From NCBI RefSeq assembly GCF_023674465.1, contig NZ_CP098400.1, positions 2,074,801 to 2,138,800 of the forward strand: 64,000 nucleotides of DNA, read 5' to 3'. The DNA is from Xiashengella succiniciproducens. Its GTDB lineage: Bacteria; Bacteroidota; Bacteroidia; Bacteroidales; Marinilabiliaceae. A program made the position numbers and the translations under genes. Position 1 is the first letter of the stretch. The number at the start of each line of letters is the position of its first letter. Below, piece by piece: positions 9,793 through 19,371 of the stretch. The notes beneath the pieces are model-generated. The model worked only from the letters and a program-made list of their open reading frames with translations, searched no databases and was not told where the DNA came from.

Positions 9793-11748
9793 ATGTTGCA
9801 CCCCCAAACACCTACGGTGATGGAAGCAAATGAACTGAACAAGGAGCCCATTGAGGGCACCAATGTGAATGCAGATGCCAATTCTAACGATCCTAAGGAC
9901 CTCTCTCACAAACTGAACGTTCCTGAACTACCTATGGAAGAATCGGAGGCCTATCCGGAAGATCATGATATTCCAGATCAGGATAATGTTGCTGGGGATG
10001 AAGTTGATGATACCCCTCAGAAAACGGTAACAGAAGATTATTCTACATTTGGCCGTGCCGAACTTACAAAGGCATTGAGGACACTTATAAGGGAAAACCA
10101 GGCGGCCTCTATCAGGGATGAAGTTGAAACTATTAAGCAACATTTCGATAAGGCTACAGCAGAACTTGACGAAGAGGCTAAGGCTAAATTTGTTGAGTCG
10201 GGTGAACCGGTAGAACTGTACGTTTCCCAACCTGACCAGCTGCAGAAGGAGTTCTCAACCCTATTATTTGAATACCGCAACAAACGTGATGAAGAGCGAC
10301 AAAGTCTGGAGCAGATAAAGGAAAGAAACCTTGCTCTCAAATATGAGGTTATCGAAGGCATTAAGGATCTTATCAACCGTCAGGAATCACTGGATCATAC
10401 ATTTCAGGAATTCAGGGCCCTTCAGCAACGTTGGAGAGAGATAGGTCCCGTACCTCAGAGCAAGCTGCAGGATATGTGGGAAAACTACCACCACCATGTA
10501 GAAAACTTTTACAATTACATCAAGATAAACAATGAGTTACGTGATCTTGACCTGAAGAAAAATCTGGAAGCCAAGGTCGAACTCTGTGAGAAAGCTGAGA
10601 AATTGATTCTGGAACCATCTCCCGTCAAGGCTTTCAAAGCGCTACAGAAACTGCATGACCTATGGAGGGAAATCGGTCCTGTGCCCCGTGACAAAAAAGA
10701 TGAGATCTGGGAACGCTTCAAGGATGCCACAAACAAGATTAACGCCAGACAACAGGAACACTTTGAGTCTTTGAAAAATCAGCTCAAAAAGAACCTTGAA
10801 GCCAAGATTGAACTTTGTGAGAAGGCTGAGGCTATTGCTAATGCTGAGATTAACTCACCAAGGGATTGGGAACAAAAGAGCAAGGAGCTTATAGATCTGC
10901 AACAGATCTGGAAGACTATCGGCTTTGCTCCCAAGAAGGAAAATAATCAGGTCTATGAGCGTTTCAGAAAGGCCTGTGATAGCTTCTTCAACAACAAGAG
11001 AGATTTCTTCAAACACTATAAGGAAGATCAGCAAAACAATCTTCAGCTCAAGACCGAATTGTGTATTCAGGCTGAGGCCATGAAGGACAGTACCGACTGG
11101 AAAAAGGCTACCGATGAGTATGTCCGTATTCAGAAGAGATGGAAGGAAATTGGCCCCGTTCCCCGCAAGCAGTCAGATGCTATATGGAAGCGTTTTAGGG
11201 AAGCCTGTGACCATTTCTTTGCACGCAAAAAATCCTTCTTTGAAAATATTGACAGTGAGCAGTTTGTCAACCTGAAGGCTAAGGAAGCCATCCTCAAGGA
11301 ACTCTCTGAGTTTGAGCTCCAGGAAGACAACGATAAGTCTTTCAAGGCATTACAGGATTTCCAACGTCGTTGGGCTGAAATTGGTTTTGTTCCACTAAAG
11401 GAAAAGGACCGCATAAACCAGGAATTCCGCAACCTGATAAATCAGAAGTTTGACCGTCTCAATCTTGACGAACTTGAAAAGAACCTTCACAAGTTTCGCA
11501 ATAAGCTGGATAACTGGAAGTCTACCAATCAGTTTGAGGAGAAGATTGGCCAGGAGCGCAACAAGATTATGCTCAAGCTGAGACAGCTTGAAAGTGACAT
11601 AGTGGTATGGGAAAACAATATTGGTTTCTTTGCCAAGACCAAGAACTCAGATGCACTTATCAGGGATTTCAAGCATAAGATCGAGAATGGTAAGCGTAAT
11701 ATGGAGCTGCTTAACAAGAAACTCGACATGATCGAGGAAATGTTGTAA
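9793..11748 (+). CDS. DUF349 repeat protein
   Basis: A 651-residue, highly charged, mostly helical protein built from five DUF349 repeats. Each carries a core of the form W-x-E/T-I-G-(P/F)-(V/A)-P followed by a W/Y/I-x-x-F/Y segment: WREIGPVPQSK, WREIGPVPRDK, WKTIGFAPKKE, WKEIGPVPRKQ and WAEIGFVPLKE. The first 90 residues are acidic and look disordered; the last 100 form a likely coiled coil. No signal peptide or membrane segment is visible, so it is cytoplasmic. The family's role is not firmly known to me. ATG at 9793 is used here; a second ATG at 9820 (MEANELNK) is equally possible because neither has a clear ribosome site. Confidence 0.8.
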   Translation: MLHPQTPTVMEANELNKEPIEGTNVNADANSNDPKDLSHKLNVPELPMEESEAYPEDHDIPDQDNVAGDEVDDTPQKTVTEDYSTFGRAELTKALRTLIRENQAASIRDEVETIKQHFDKATAELDEEAKAKFVESGEPVELYVSQPDQLQKEFSTLLFEYRNKRDEERQSLEQIKERNLALKYEVIEGIKDLINRQESLDHTFQEFRALQQRWREIGPVPQSKLQDMWENYHHHVENFYNYIKINNELRDLDLKKNLEAKVELCEKAEKLILEPSPVKAFKALQKLHDLWREIGPVPRDKKDEIWERFKDATNKINARQQEHFESLKNQLKKNLEAKIELCEKAEAIANAEINSPRDWEQKSKELIDLQQIWKTIGFAPKKENNQVYERFRKACDSFFNNKRDFFKHYKEDQQNNLQLKTELCIQAEAMKDSTDWKKATDEYVRIQKRWKEIGPVPRKQSDAIWKRFREACDHFFARKKSFFENIDSEQFVNLKAKEAILKELSEFELQEDNDKSFKALQDFQRRWAEIGFVPLKEKDRINQEFRNLINQKFDRLNLDELEKNLHKFRNKLDNWKSTNQFEEKIGQERNKIMLKLRQLESDIVVWENNIGFFAKTKNSDALIRDFKHKIENGKRNMELLNKKLDMIEEML

Positions 11749-11910
11749 GCAGATTACTCAAGGGACGAAACCAGTACAGTTCTACCCCAGGCTGTCCTGC
11801 CTGATATAAAAAAGAAGGACATAGTGACATTAATGCAGGAAGGTCTATTGATGCTACTACATACAGTAATCAGGAAGTTCTGAACAGATGACTTTGTACA
11901 AATAGAATCA
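11749..11910. other. Non-coding stretch after the DUF349 gene
   Basis: The gap from 11749 to 12147 is 399 bases. Its first 160 bases hold no open frame of useful length, no tRNA-like fold and no clear repeat. The rest holds a terminator (11911-11941), a promoter box (12034-12041) and the structured pyrG leader (12061-12113). Confidence 0.5.
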
Positions 11911-11941
11911 GGGTGTCATGTGGTGCATGACACCCTTTTTT
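11911..11941 (+). terminator. Rho-independent terminator of the DUF349 transcript
   Basis: A perfect 10-bp stem (GGGTGTCATG at 11911-11920, CATGACACCC at 11926-11935) with a 5-base loop is followed by TTTTTT. It ends the DUF349 transcript about 165 bases after its stop codon and isolates the pyrG promoter. Confidence 0.9.
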
Positions 11942-12033
11942 GTGTTAGTCATGTACCGATATAAAAAAGATTAAACATCTCATTTTATTTGTACAGCAGT
12001 ACCAAGACCTTCAATAAATATAATAGATTTTGC

Positions 12034-12041
12034 TACCTTTG
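12034..12041 (+). promoter_or_regulatory. Probable -7 element of the pyrG-yidC promoter
   Basis: TACCTTTG matches TAnnTTTG and lies downstream of the DUF349 terminator and upstream of pyrG. The -33 region (around 12010) is only AT-rich, with no perfect TTTG. It would give a pyrG leader of about 100 bases. Confidence 0.45.
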
Positions 12042-12060
12042 TACTTTGTTATTAATTTAA

Positions 12061-12113
12061 CCGGCAATCAAAAGGACTGTAGGTCAAGTAATTGACATCC
12101 ACACTTTTGCCGG
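12061..12113 (+). promoter_or_regulatory. Structured 5' leader of pyrG
   Basis: The predicted leader can fold into a closed structure. CCGGCAA (12061-12067) pairs with TTGCCGG (12107-12113), extended by AAAG with CTTT after a two-base bulge. Inside it a small hairpin forms from GTCAA and TTGAC around a four-base loop. No T-run follows, so it is not an ordinary terminator. It sits 34 bases before the start codon. Confidence 0.4.
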
Positions 12114-12135
12114 AACAGGTTGTTTAATTCTTTAA

Positions 12136-13761
<1,626 letters not shown>

Positions 13762-13797
13762 TATATAAAAGTCTAAATATACATTGAGGGAAATACA

Positions 13798-15660
13798 ATG
13801 GATAGAAATTCGATTACGGGTCTTATTCTAATTACGCTTGTTCTTATTGGTTTTTGGTTTATTAATAAGCCTGATGCCGAGCAGATAGAGGCCATGCGCA
13901 GGCAAAGAGATTCTCTCTATCAGGTAGAGCTTGCAAAGCAACAGGAAGAATTAGCCAGAGCTGCTCAGATTGCTGCAGAAGCTGCTCAACTTGACAGTAT
14001 AAGTATTGAAGATGATTCTCTTGCTACAGATCTCAGACTTCAGAAATTTGGTCAATTGTGGCCTTATGTAGAGGGAGAAGAAAGCTTCTACAATCTTGAA
14101 AATGAAAAGATAAAGCTGGTACTGACCAATAAGGGTGCCCGTATCTATTCTGTCGAACTCAAGGAATACAAGACTCATGATGGAAAACCCCTGATATTAT
14201 TTGATGGTGATGCCAACGTGTTTGGTTTCCCCTTCTCACACGATACCAAGGTATTCCACACGTCAGACCTATATTTCAACAAGGTTAGCCAAAACGATAG
14301 TACTATAGTGTTTGAGATAGCCGGCAATGCAGGAGAGACGATGCAATTCAGCTATACCCTGCCTGCTGACGAATACATGGTTGACTTCGACATCAATACA
14401 AAAAATCTGGGTCAGTTTATCTCCACCTCAAGAGGCACTATGGATCTCAACTGGTACGTCGAGATGCCTGCATTTGAGAAGGGAAGGCAGATGGAACAGA
14501 TGTATTCAGGTATGTACTACAAGTACTATCTTGACGAAGTCGATAATCTGAAAGCCAACAAAGATAAAAGTGAGAATCTACGTACCAAGGTTAAGTGGAT
14601 TGCCTTTAAGGGACAATTTTTCTCCTCAGTTCTTATCGCTGATGACGCATTTTCAGGGGCCTATGTTGAAAGCCGCTTCGAGAAAGATAAAAACAGTCCT
14701 TATTTGTTATACAACAGAACTGAAGCAGCAGTTCCTTTTGAATTAGCAAAGGACCAGCAATTGGGTTTCAGTTTTTACTTTGGTCCAAACCGGTTTTATA
14801 CTCTTGACAAATACGACAAGGAGCTTGAGCTTAACAAGCTGATTCCGCTTGGTTGGGGTATCTTTGGATGGATTAACCGTTATGCTGTGATACCCACCTT
14901 CAACTTCCTTGAAGGGTTTATTGGCAGTTATGGTATTATTATCCTGATACTAACCATCCTTATCAAGCTGGTATTATTTCCGCTTACATACAAGTCGTAT
15001 ATATCAGCTGCCAAGATGAAGGTGCTCAAGCCTCAGATTGACGAGATCAATGCAAAGATTCCGGCAGAAAAGGCGATGGAAAGGCAGCAGGCCACAATGA
15101 ACCTATACAAGAAGGCCGGAGTCAACCCTATGGGAGGATGTGTTCCTATCTTGTTGCAGATGCCGATACTTATCGCTATGTTCCGCTTCTTCCCGGCTTC
15201 TATCGAATTAAGACAGGAAAGCTTCCTTTGGGCAAAGGATTTATCTACTTACGACTCGATACTGGATTTACCGTTTTCCATTCCGTTCTATGGTGCACAC
15301 GTAAGTCTCTTTACCCTGCTTATGGCGGTAACCAATATACTGTACACGAAGATGAACTCAGAAATGACCCAGACATCCAACCAGATGCCGGGCATGAAGG
15401 CCATGATGTACATGATGCCTATAATGTTCCTCTTCCTGTTCAACAGTTACGCATCAGGTTTGAGCTACTATTACTTTATTTCAACTTTGATCACCATACT
15501 GCAAACTATGGTAATCAGGCGCTGGGTGGATGACAAGAAGTTACTGCTTCAGATTCAGGCAAACCAAAAGAAACCTGTAAAGAAAAGTAAGTTTGCTGCA
15601 CGCCTTGAGCAAATGGCAAAACAACAGCAACAAATACAAAAGAATCAAAGGAAAAGGTAA
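13798..15660 (+). CDS. yidC: Membrane protein insertase YidC
   Basis: A 620-residue inner-membrane insertase that helps Sec-dependent and Sec-independent proteins enter the membrane. It has an N-terminal membrane anchor (about residues 5-22), a large periplasmic beta-domain (about 75-350) and the conserved 60KD insertase domain from about 375: SYGIIILILTILIKLVLFPLTYKSY, then PMGGCVPILLQMPILIAMFRFF, then two more helices. The tail is strongly basic (KKPVKKSKFAARLEQMAKQ), as expected for ribosome contact. It follows pyrG by 36 bases and ends at a strong terminator. Length and layout match Bacteroidota YidC. Confidence 0.96.
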   Translation: MDRNSITGLILITLVLIGFWFINKPDAEQIEAMRRQRDSLYQVELAKQQEELARAAQIAAEAAQLDSISIEDDSLATDLRLQKFGQLWPYVEGEESFYNLENEKIKLVLTNKGARIYSVELKEYKTHDGKPLILFDGDANVFGFPFSHDTKVFHTSDLYFNKVSQNDSTIVFEIAGNAGETMQFSYTLPADEYMVDFDINTKNLGQFISTSRGTMDLNWYVEMPAFEKGRQMEQMYSGMYYKYYLDEVDNLKANKDKSENLRTKVKWIAFKGQFFSSVLIADDAFSGAYVESRFEKDKNSPYLLYNRTEAAVPFELAKDQQLGFSFYFGPNRFYTLDKYDKELELNKLIPLGWGIFGWINRYAVIPTFNFLEGFIGSYGIIILILTILIKLVLFPLTYKSYISAAKMKVLKPQIDEINAKIPAEKAMERQQATMNLYKKAGVNPMGGCVPILLQMPILIAMFRFFPASIELRQESFLWAKDLSTYDSILDLPFSIPFYGAHVSLFTLLMAVTNILYTKMNSEMTQTSNQMPGMKAMMYMMPIMFLFLFNSYASGLSYYYFISTLITILQTMVIRRWVDDKKLLLQIQANQKKPVKKSKFAARLEQMAKQQQQIQKNQRKR

Positions 15661-15681
15661 TAGCTAACATATCAAAGAAGG

Positions 15682-15716
15682 AAAGCAGACAGACCCCGTG
15701 GTCTGTCTGCTTTTTT
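15682..15716. terminator. Strong terminator between yidC and the GH3 gene
   Basis: GCAGACAGACC (15685-15695) and GGTCTGTCTGC (15700-15710) form an 11-bp perfect stem with a four-base loop. Three As precede it and six Ts follow. It is a textbook terminator for yidC and can also serve the convergent GH3 gene. Confidence 0.9.
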
Positions 15717-15730
15717 GTCATATCCCTCCC

Positions 15731-17506
15731 CTATTCACGGAAACTTAACCTATGTCCTGTTCCGGCCGGGAAGCCCTCAATACTTACAGGTAAGATACCA
15801 TCGGCCTGAATAGCACCTTCCAAAAACTCAATTATAGCCTCCTGGGCCGGGCTATTATTCTTGAATGCTACCAGTATTACATCAGCTTTGCTTGCGCCTC
15901 TTGCACGCGATAAACGATAAGGATTGCCCATATATAATACCATGGTTGGACCTGCCTCATTCAGTCTGGTAACGACTGAAGCATCGACCTTCTGTACATC
16001 GCTGATTACAAGAATATGAGCCTTGTACTTCAAATCCAGTTTCAATCCCGGGTCTGTGGCTGTTCCATTAAGCTTTACAAGCTCAATACCCCTGCCCTTG
16101 AAATAACTTTCCAGCAGGGGTGACTCACCTGCAAAAACAGCTGCATAATTAGCTGCAGTATTACCGGAAGAGAGTGTAGAAGACCCAGAATCGGCTGCCC
16201 AAAATGCTTCCTTAAGCGGTATATCCAATTTGTTGACCAATGCCGTCAGTGCTGCGCCATATAAGGCCCTACTTAGGACTTCAGCCTCAGGTGTGTTGAT
16301 ATAATGCAGAAGTGAGTCAGCATCAATGAGATTCACTTGTTCACCCCTTGTAAGCCAGTATTTGAAAGCAAGGGAACGTCTTACCTTAGCTTCAAGCTCT
16401 GCTGGTGTAATCAGACTATCGGTCAAGGCCTTTATAACTGCCTGTATGGCGGCGGGCAGGTTTTCGGTAAACTCAACAATATCATTGCCTGCAGCAAGAG
16501 CAAGGGCATCTACCTGACCCGGTTTTCCCATAACCTTGGCTCCCTTCATATTTACAGCATCGGTAATTACCAGTCCTTTAAAACCCAGTGTATCCCTGAG
16601 CAGATTCCCTACCACTTTGGGAGAGAAACTTGAAGGAATGCCCGTTGTATCGGTTAATGCCGGCACATCTATATGAGCAGTCATTATCCCCCAGATACCT
16701 GCATCTATCAATGCCTTAAATGTAAGGAGGTCGCAACTGTCAAGTCTTTCACGGTTATGATTGACCAATGGCAGGGTATGGTGTGAATCAGTACCAGTAT
16801 CTCCATGACCTGGGAAATGCTTGCCTACGGCCATAACTCCACCATCCTGCAACCCTCTCATATAAGCCACAGCCTTGGCAGCAACATTATATGGCAATTC
16901 ACCATACGACCTCACCCCAATAACAGGATTATTCGGATTACTGTTGACATCAGCCACCGGAGCAAAATTGACGTGAATACCAAGTAGCTTTAACTGGCGG
17001 GCTATCTCCAGACCCATCCTGTAAATAAGGCTATCGTCACGTATTGCGCCTAAGGCCATTGCATCAGGAAACTCAACGGCACCATTGATCCTCATTGCGG
17101 GTCCGTTTTCACCATCTATAGAAAACAGAAGAGGAACCCTGACCTGCGACTGCAGGTCATGCACTGCCTCATATGCCTTACGAGCACTGACCTTCAGAAA
17201 CAGGATTCCACCTGGTTGGTACTTTATTGTATGCTGCTTTATTTTCTGATATGAAGCCTCATCATCTGCCTTCTCGAGCGTGATCCAGAATAGCTGGGCT
17301 ATTCTCTCCTCATCACTAAGGGAGACATATACAGAATCAACCCACACACGGGCCGAGTCATAAATGGCTTCAACAGTCAATGGCTGCACCCTGATCTCCT
17401 CCTCTACCACAGGTTCAAGCATAACTCCTCTCCTCTCAGAGGTATTGCTGCAAAAGGAGGTAAGCATTGCAACTGAAAGTAAACATGGCAGCAGTGATGT
17501 TCTCAT
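15731..17506 (-). CDS. GH3 beta-N-acetylglucosaminidase, NagZ-like, probable lipoprotein
   Basis: A 591-residue enzyme that should remove GlcNAc from peptidoglycan fragments. The NagZ signature is complete: KHFPGHGDTGTDSHHTLP at 229-246 gives the catalytic Asp240-His242 dyad of this subfamily, and Asp316 in VITDAVNM is the expected nucleophile. The N-terminus is a hydrophobic leader ending in LTSFCSNTS, so Cys19 may be lipidated, although the lipobox is imperfect. A GH3 C-terminal-like domain occupies about residues 420-591. Many Bacteroidota relatives of about 1000 residues also carry a beta-lactamase-like domain, which is absent here. It starts 4 bases after namZ ends, so the two are one operon. 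Confidence 0.85.
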   Translation of the reverse strand: MRTSLLPCLLSVAMLTSFCSNTSERRGVMLEPVVEEEIRVQPLTVEAIYDSARVWVDSVYVSLSDEERIAQLFWITLEKADDEASYQKIKQHTIKYQPGGILFLKVSARKAYEAVHDLQSQVRVPLLFSIDGENGPAMRINGAVEFPDAMALGAIRDDSLIYRMGLEIARQLKLLGIHVNFAPVADVNSNPNNPVIGVRSYGELPYNVAAKAVAYMRGLQDGGVMAVGKHFPGHGDTGTDSHHTLPLVNHNRERLDSCDLLTFKALIDAGIWGIMTAHIDVPALTDTTGIPSSFSPKVVGNLLRDTLGFKGLVITDAVNMKGAKVMGKPGQVDALALAAGNDIVEFTENLPAAIQAVIKALTDSLITPAELEAKVRRSLAFKYWLTRGEQVNLIDADSLLHYINTPEAEVLSRALYGAALTALVNKLDIPLKEAFWAADSGSSTLSSGNTAANYAAVFAGESPLLESYFKGRGIELVKLNGTATDPGLKLDLKYKAHILVISDVQKVDASVVTRLNEAGPTMVLYMGNPYRLSRARGASKADVILVAFKNNSPAQEAIIEFLEGAIQADGILPVSIEGFPAGTGHRLSFRE

Positions 17507-17510
17507 ATGG

Positions 17511-18827
17511 CTAGTCGGGATAAATCAGATATTTTATTCTCATTGCTTTGTATTCATCAAGCTCGGCCTTCCACGAAGCACGTATCTCTTCCTCGCTCCT
17601 GCCTTCCATAATTTGAGTAGCCAGCCTGTCTGTTCCTGCCAGCTGGTTGAAGAATCGCCTCCTCGATATAAAGTTCTCTGACCTACCAGACAATTCCCAA
17701 AAACGTATCAGATATTGCAATGTAAAACGATGATCCAGATCCTCAGTCGTTCTGAGATCAATACCGTAACATCTCTTACCCATATGGAGGGGCTTAGTGT
17801 CCATGCCGGGTATGGCTTTAGGCACAAAACTGAATGAACCATAGGTTCTGTCAGGAAAGCCGATTACCTGAAAGGGATGCTCTGTACCCCGACCGACACT
17901 TACTTCAGTTCCCTCGAAAAGACAAAGTGAGGGATACAGTCTAATACTAAGGCCATTGGGCAGATTGGGAGAAGGCTTGACCGGAAGCTCATATCGCATT
18001 GAATGGGTATAGGCAGCCGCAGGAACAATAATAAGGTCACATTTAATCCCAGCCCTTAACCATCCCTGTCCATTAATCATTAGTGCCAGTTCACCGACAG
18101 TCAACCCATGCACAATGGGTATGGGATGCATACCTACAAAGGATCTGAACTCATTGCGGAGTATCGGACCATCTATGTAGTCCCCATTGGGATTGGGCCG
18201 GTCGAATATGACCATGGAGACACCATGTTCAGCACAGGCCTCCATCATATAGTGCATACTCGAAATATAAGTAAAGAACCTCACACCCACATCCTGTATG
18301 TCAAACACGACAACATCCAGATCCGCCATCTGCTCAGCCGAAGGCTCCTTGGTATTTCCATACAGGGAAACTACAGGTAGTCCGGTTCTGGTATCGAACT
18401 GGTCGTCAATTCTGGCACCTGCATCAGCATCACCCCTGAACCCGTGTTCAGGTGCGAAAACCTTTCGTACATCCACACCCAGCGCCAGCAGGGTATCAAG
18501 CAGGTGAATATTGCCGACCATCGAACTGTGGTTCACCAACACCCCTACCCTTTTATCTTTTAGCACAGGAAGCCATAGCTCTACCCTTTCAGCACCAACC
18601 TTAAACACAGTATCTGCCTGACCCGATACAGGACTCAATATTGAACCAGCCAATACTACATCGTCATTGGGCTCATCAATGGTTTGACCCTCATACAGTA
18701 CCCAATCCGAGTCAGAGGAACCATTTTGCTCCAATGCCCTGTTACGGCAAGCTGCCTGCGATGGCACAAGCAGGACCATCGCAAGTATAAGCAAGCACCC
18801 CCTTATACCAGATCTATGCCTGTCCAC
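17511..18827 (-). CDS. namZ: Exo-beta-N-acetylmuramidase NamZ (DUF1343), probable lipoprotein
   Basis: A DUF1343 protein, the family shown to contain exo-acting N-acetylmuramidases that clip MurNAc from peptidoglycan ends. Typical segments are VGVLVNHSSMVG, KVFAPEHGFRGDADAGARI, LPVVSLYGNTKEPS and VVVFDIQDVGVRFFTYISSM. The open frame reaches 18923, but I choose GTG at 18827. It has GGAGG six bases upstream and gives a clean secretion signal (DRHRSGIRG, hydrophobic CLLILAMVLLV, then PSQAAC, whose Cys is a good lipidation site). The ATG start would put 32 extra residues in front of that leader. It overlaps the DUF3467 gene by 14 bases and is followed 4 bases later by the NagZ-like GH3 gene, which fits a recycling pair. 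Confidence 0.87.
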   Translation of the reverse strand: MDRHRSGIRGCLLILAMVLLVPSQAACRNRALEQNGSSDSDWVLYEGQTIDEPNDDVVLAGSILSPVSGQADTVFKVGAERVELWLPVLKDKRVGVLVNHSSMVGNIHLLDTLLALGVDVRKVFAPEHGFRGDADAGARIDDQFDTRTGLPVVSLYGNTKEPSAEQMADLDVVVFDIQDVGVRFFTYISSMHYMMEACAEHGVSMVIFDRPNPNGDYIDGPILRNEFRSFVGMHPIPIVHGLTVGELALMINGQGWLRAGIKCDLIIVPAAAYTHSMRYELPVKPSPNLPNGLSIRLYPSLCLFEGTEVSVGRGTEHPFQVIGFPDRTYGSFSFVPKAIPGMDTKPLHMGKRCYGIDLRTTEDLDHRFTLQYLIRFWELSGRSENFISRRRFFNQLAGTDRLATQIMEGRSEEEIRASWKAELDEYKAMRIKYLIYPD

Positions 18828-19134
18828 CGTGGCCTCCGAAAGGAATCGGGTTAAAACCTGCAGGACCTTCGTCAATATCCTTGACGGAACCAAACTGCTT
18901 TTCATAGCGGCTGATATTGTCATTTAGAGCTGCTAGAAGTCTTTTGGCGTGCTCAGGTGTCAGTATGATACGTGATTTGACCTGAGCCTTGGGCATGCCG
19001 GGCATCACCCTCACAAAGTCGAGCACAAACTCCGATGGAGAATGACTGATAACCACCAGATTGGAATACACACCCTGTCCTACTTCATCATTGAGTTCTA
19101 TCTTGATCTGTTGTCCTTTTCTTTGATCTTCCAT
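18814..19134 (-). CDS. DUF3467 domain protein
   Basis: A 106-residue cytoplasmic protein with the DUF3467 pattern (YSNLVVISHSPSEFVLDFVRVMPG, then SRIILTPEHAKRLLAALNDN). The family has no assigned function that I know of. It has no signal or membrane segment, and its tail is rich in Gly and Pro. It lies between the rpoC terminator and namZ and overlaps namZ by 14 bases, so it is probably transcribed with the two wall-recycling enzymes. A link with rpoC is also possible: from memory, DUF3467 genes often lie just after rpoC in this phylum. Confidence 0.85.
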   Translation of the reverse strand: MEDQRKGQQIKIELNDEVGQGVYSNLVVISHSPSEFVLDFVRVMPGMPKAQVKSRIILTPEHAKRLLAALNDNISRYEKQFGSVKDIDEGPAGFNPIPFGGHGGQA

Positions 19135-19315
19135 GTTCGTATTTTTTTCCAGTTTCCCTTTAAAGATATAAATTTTTGAAAGGCTATTCTTAGCAAAGCC
19201 CCCATTATTTGTGCAAAATGGAGTCTCTCCCTTTTATGGAAAGTTATATTCAGGTTAAAGACCAGGGATATTCATCTACGTATACCAAGAAGGCTGCATC
19301 CTGAGATTTGAGCAA

Positions 19316-19347
19316 CAAAAAAGGCATCCCACAGGGGACGCCTTTTT
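19316..19347 (-). terminator. Terminator of the ribosomal/RNA polymerase operon
   Basis: Read on the minus strand, AAAAAGGCGTCCC and GGGATGCCTTTTTT pair around a four-base loop with a single G-T wobble and end in six Ts, 25 bases after the rpoC stop. This closes the long operon and separates it from the DUF3467 gene. Confidence 0.9.
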
Positions 19348-19371
19348 CTATCTATAGTGGACTTGCTAATC

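Noticed and set aside
10400-11420. Repeated protein segments in the DUF349 gene as a possible DNA repeat array
   Set aside because: The repeats are diverged at DNA level and explained by the DUF349 family architecture; no tandem DNA repeat is present.
18828-18923. Upstream extension of namZ to the ATG at 18923
   Set aside because: It would add 32 residues before a clean lipoprotein signal and overlap the DUF3467 gene by 110 bases; GTG at 18827 with GGAGG fits better.
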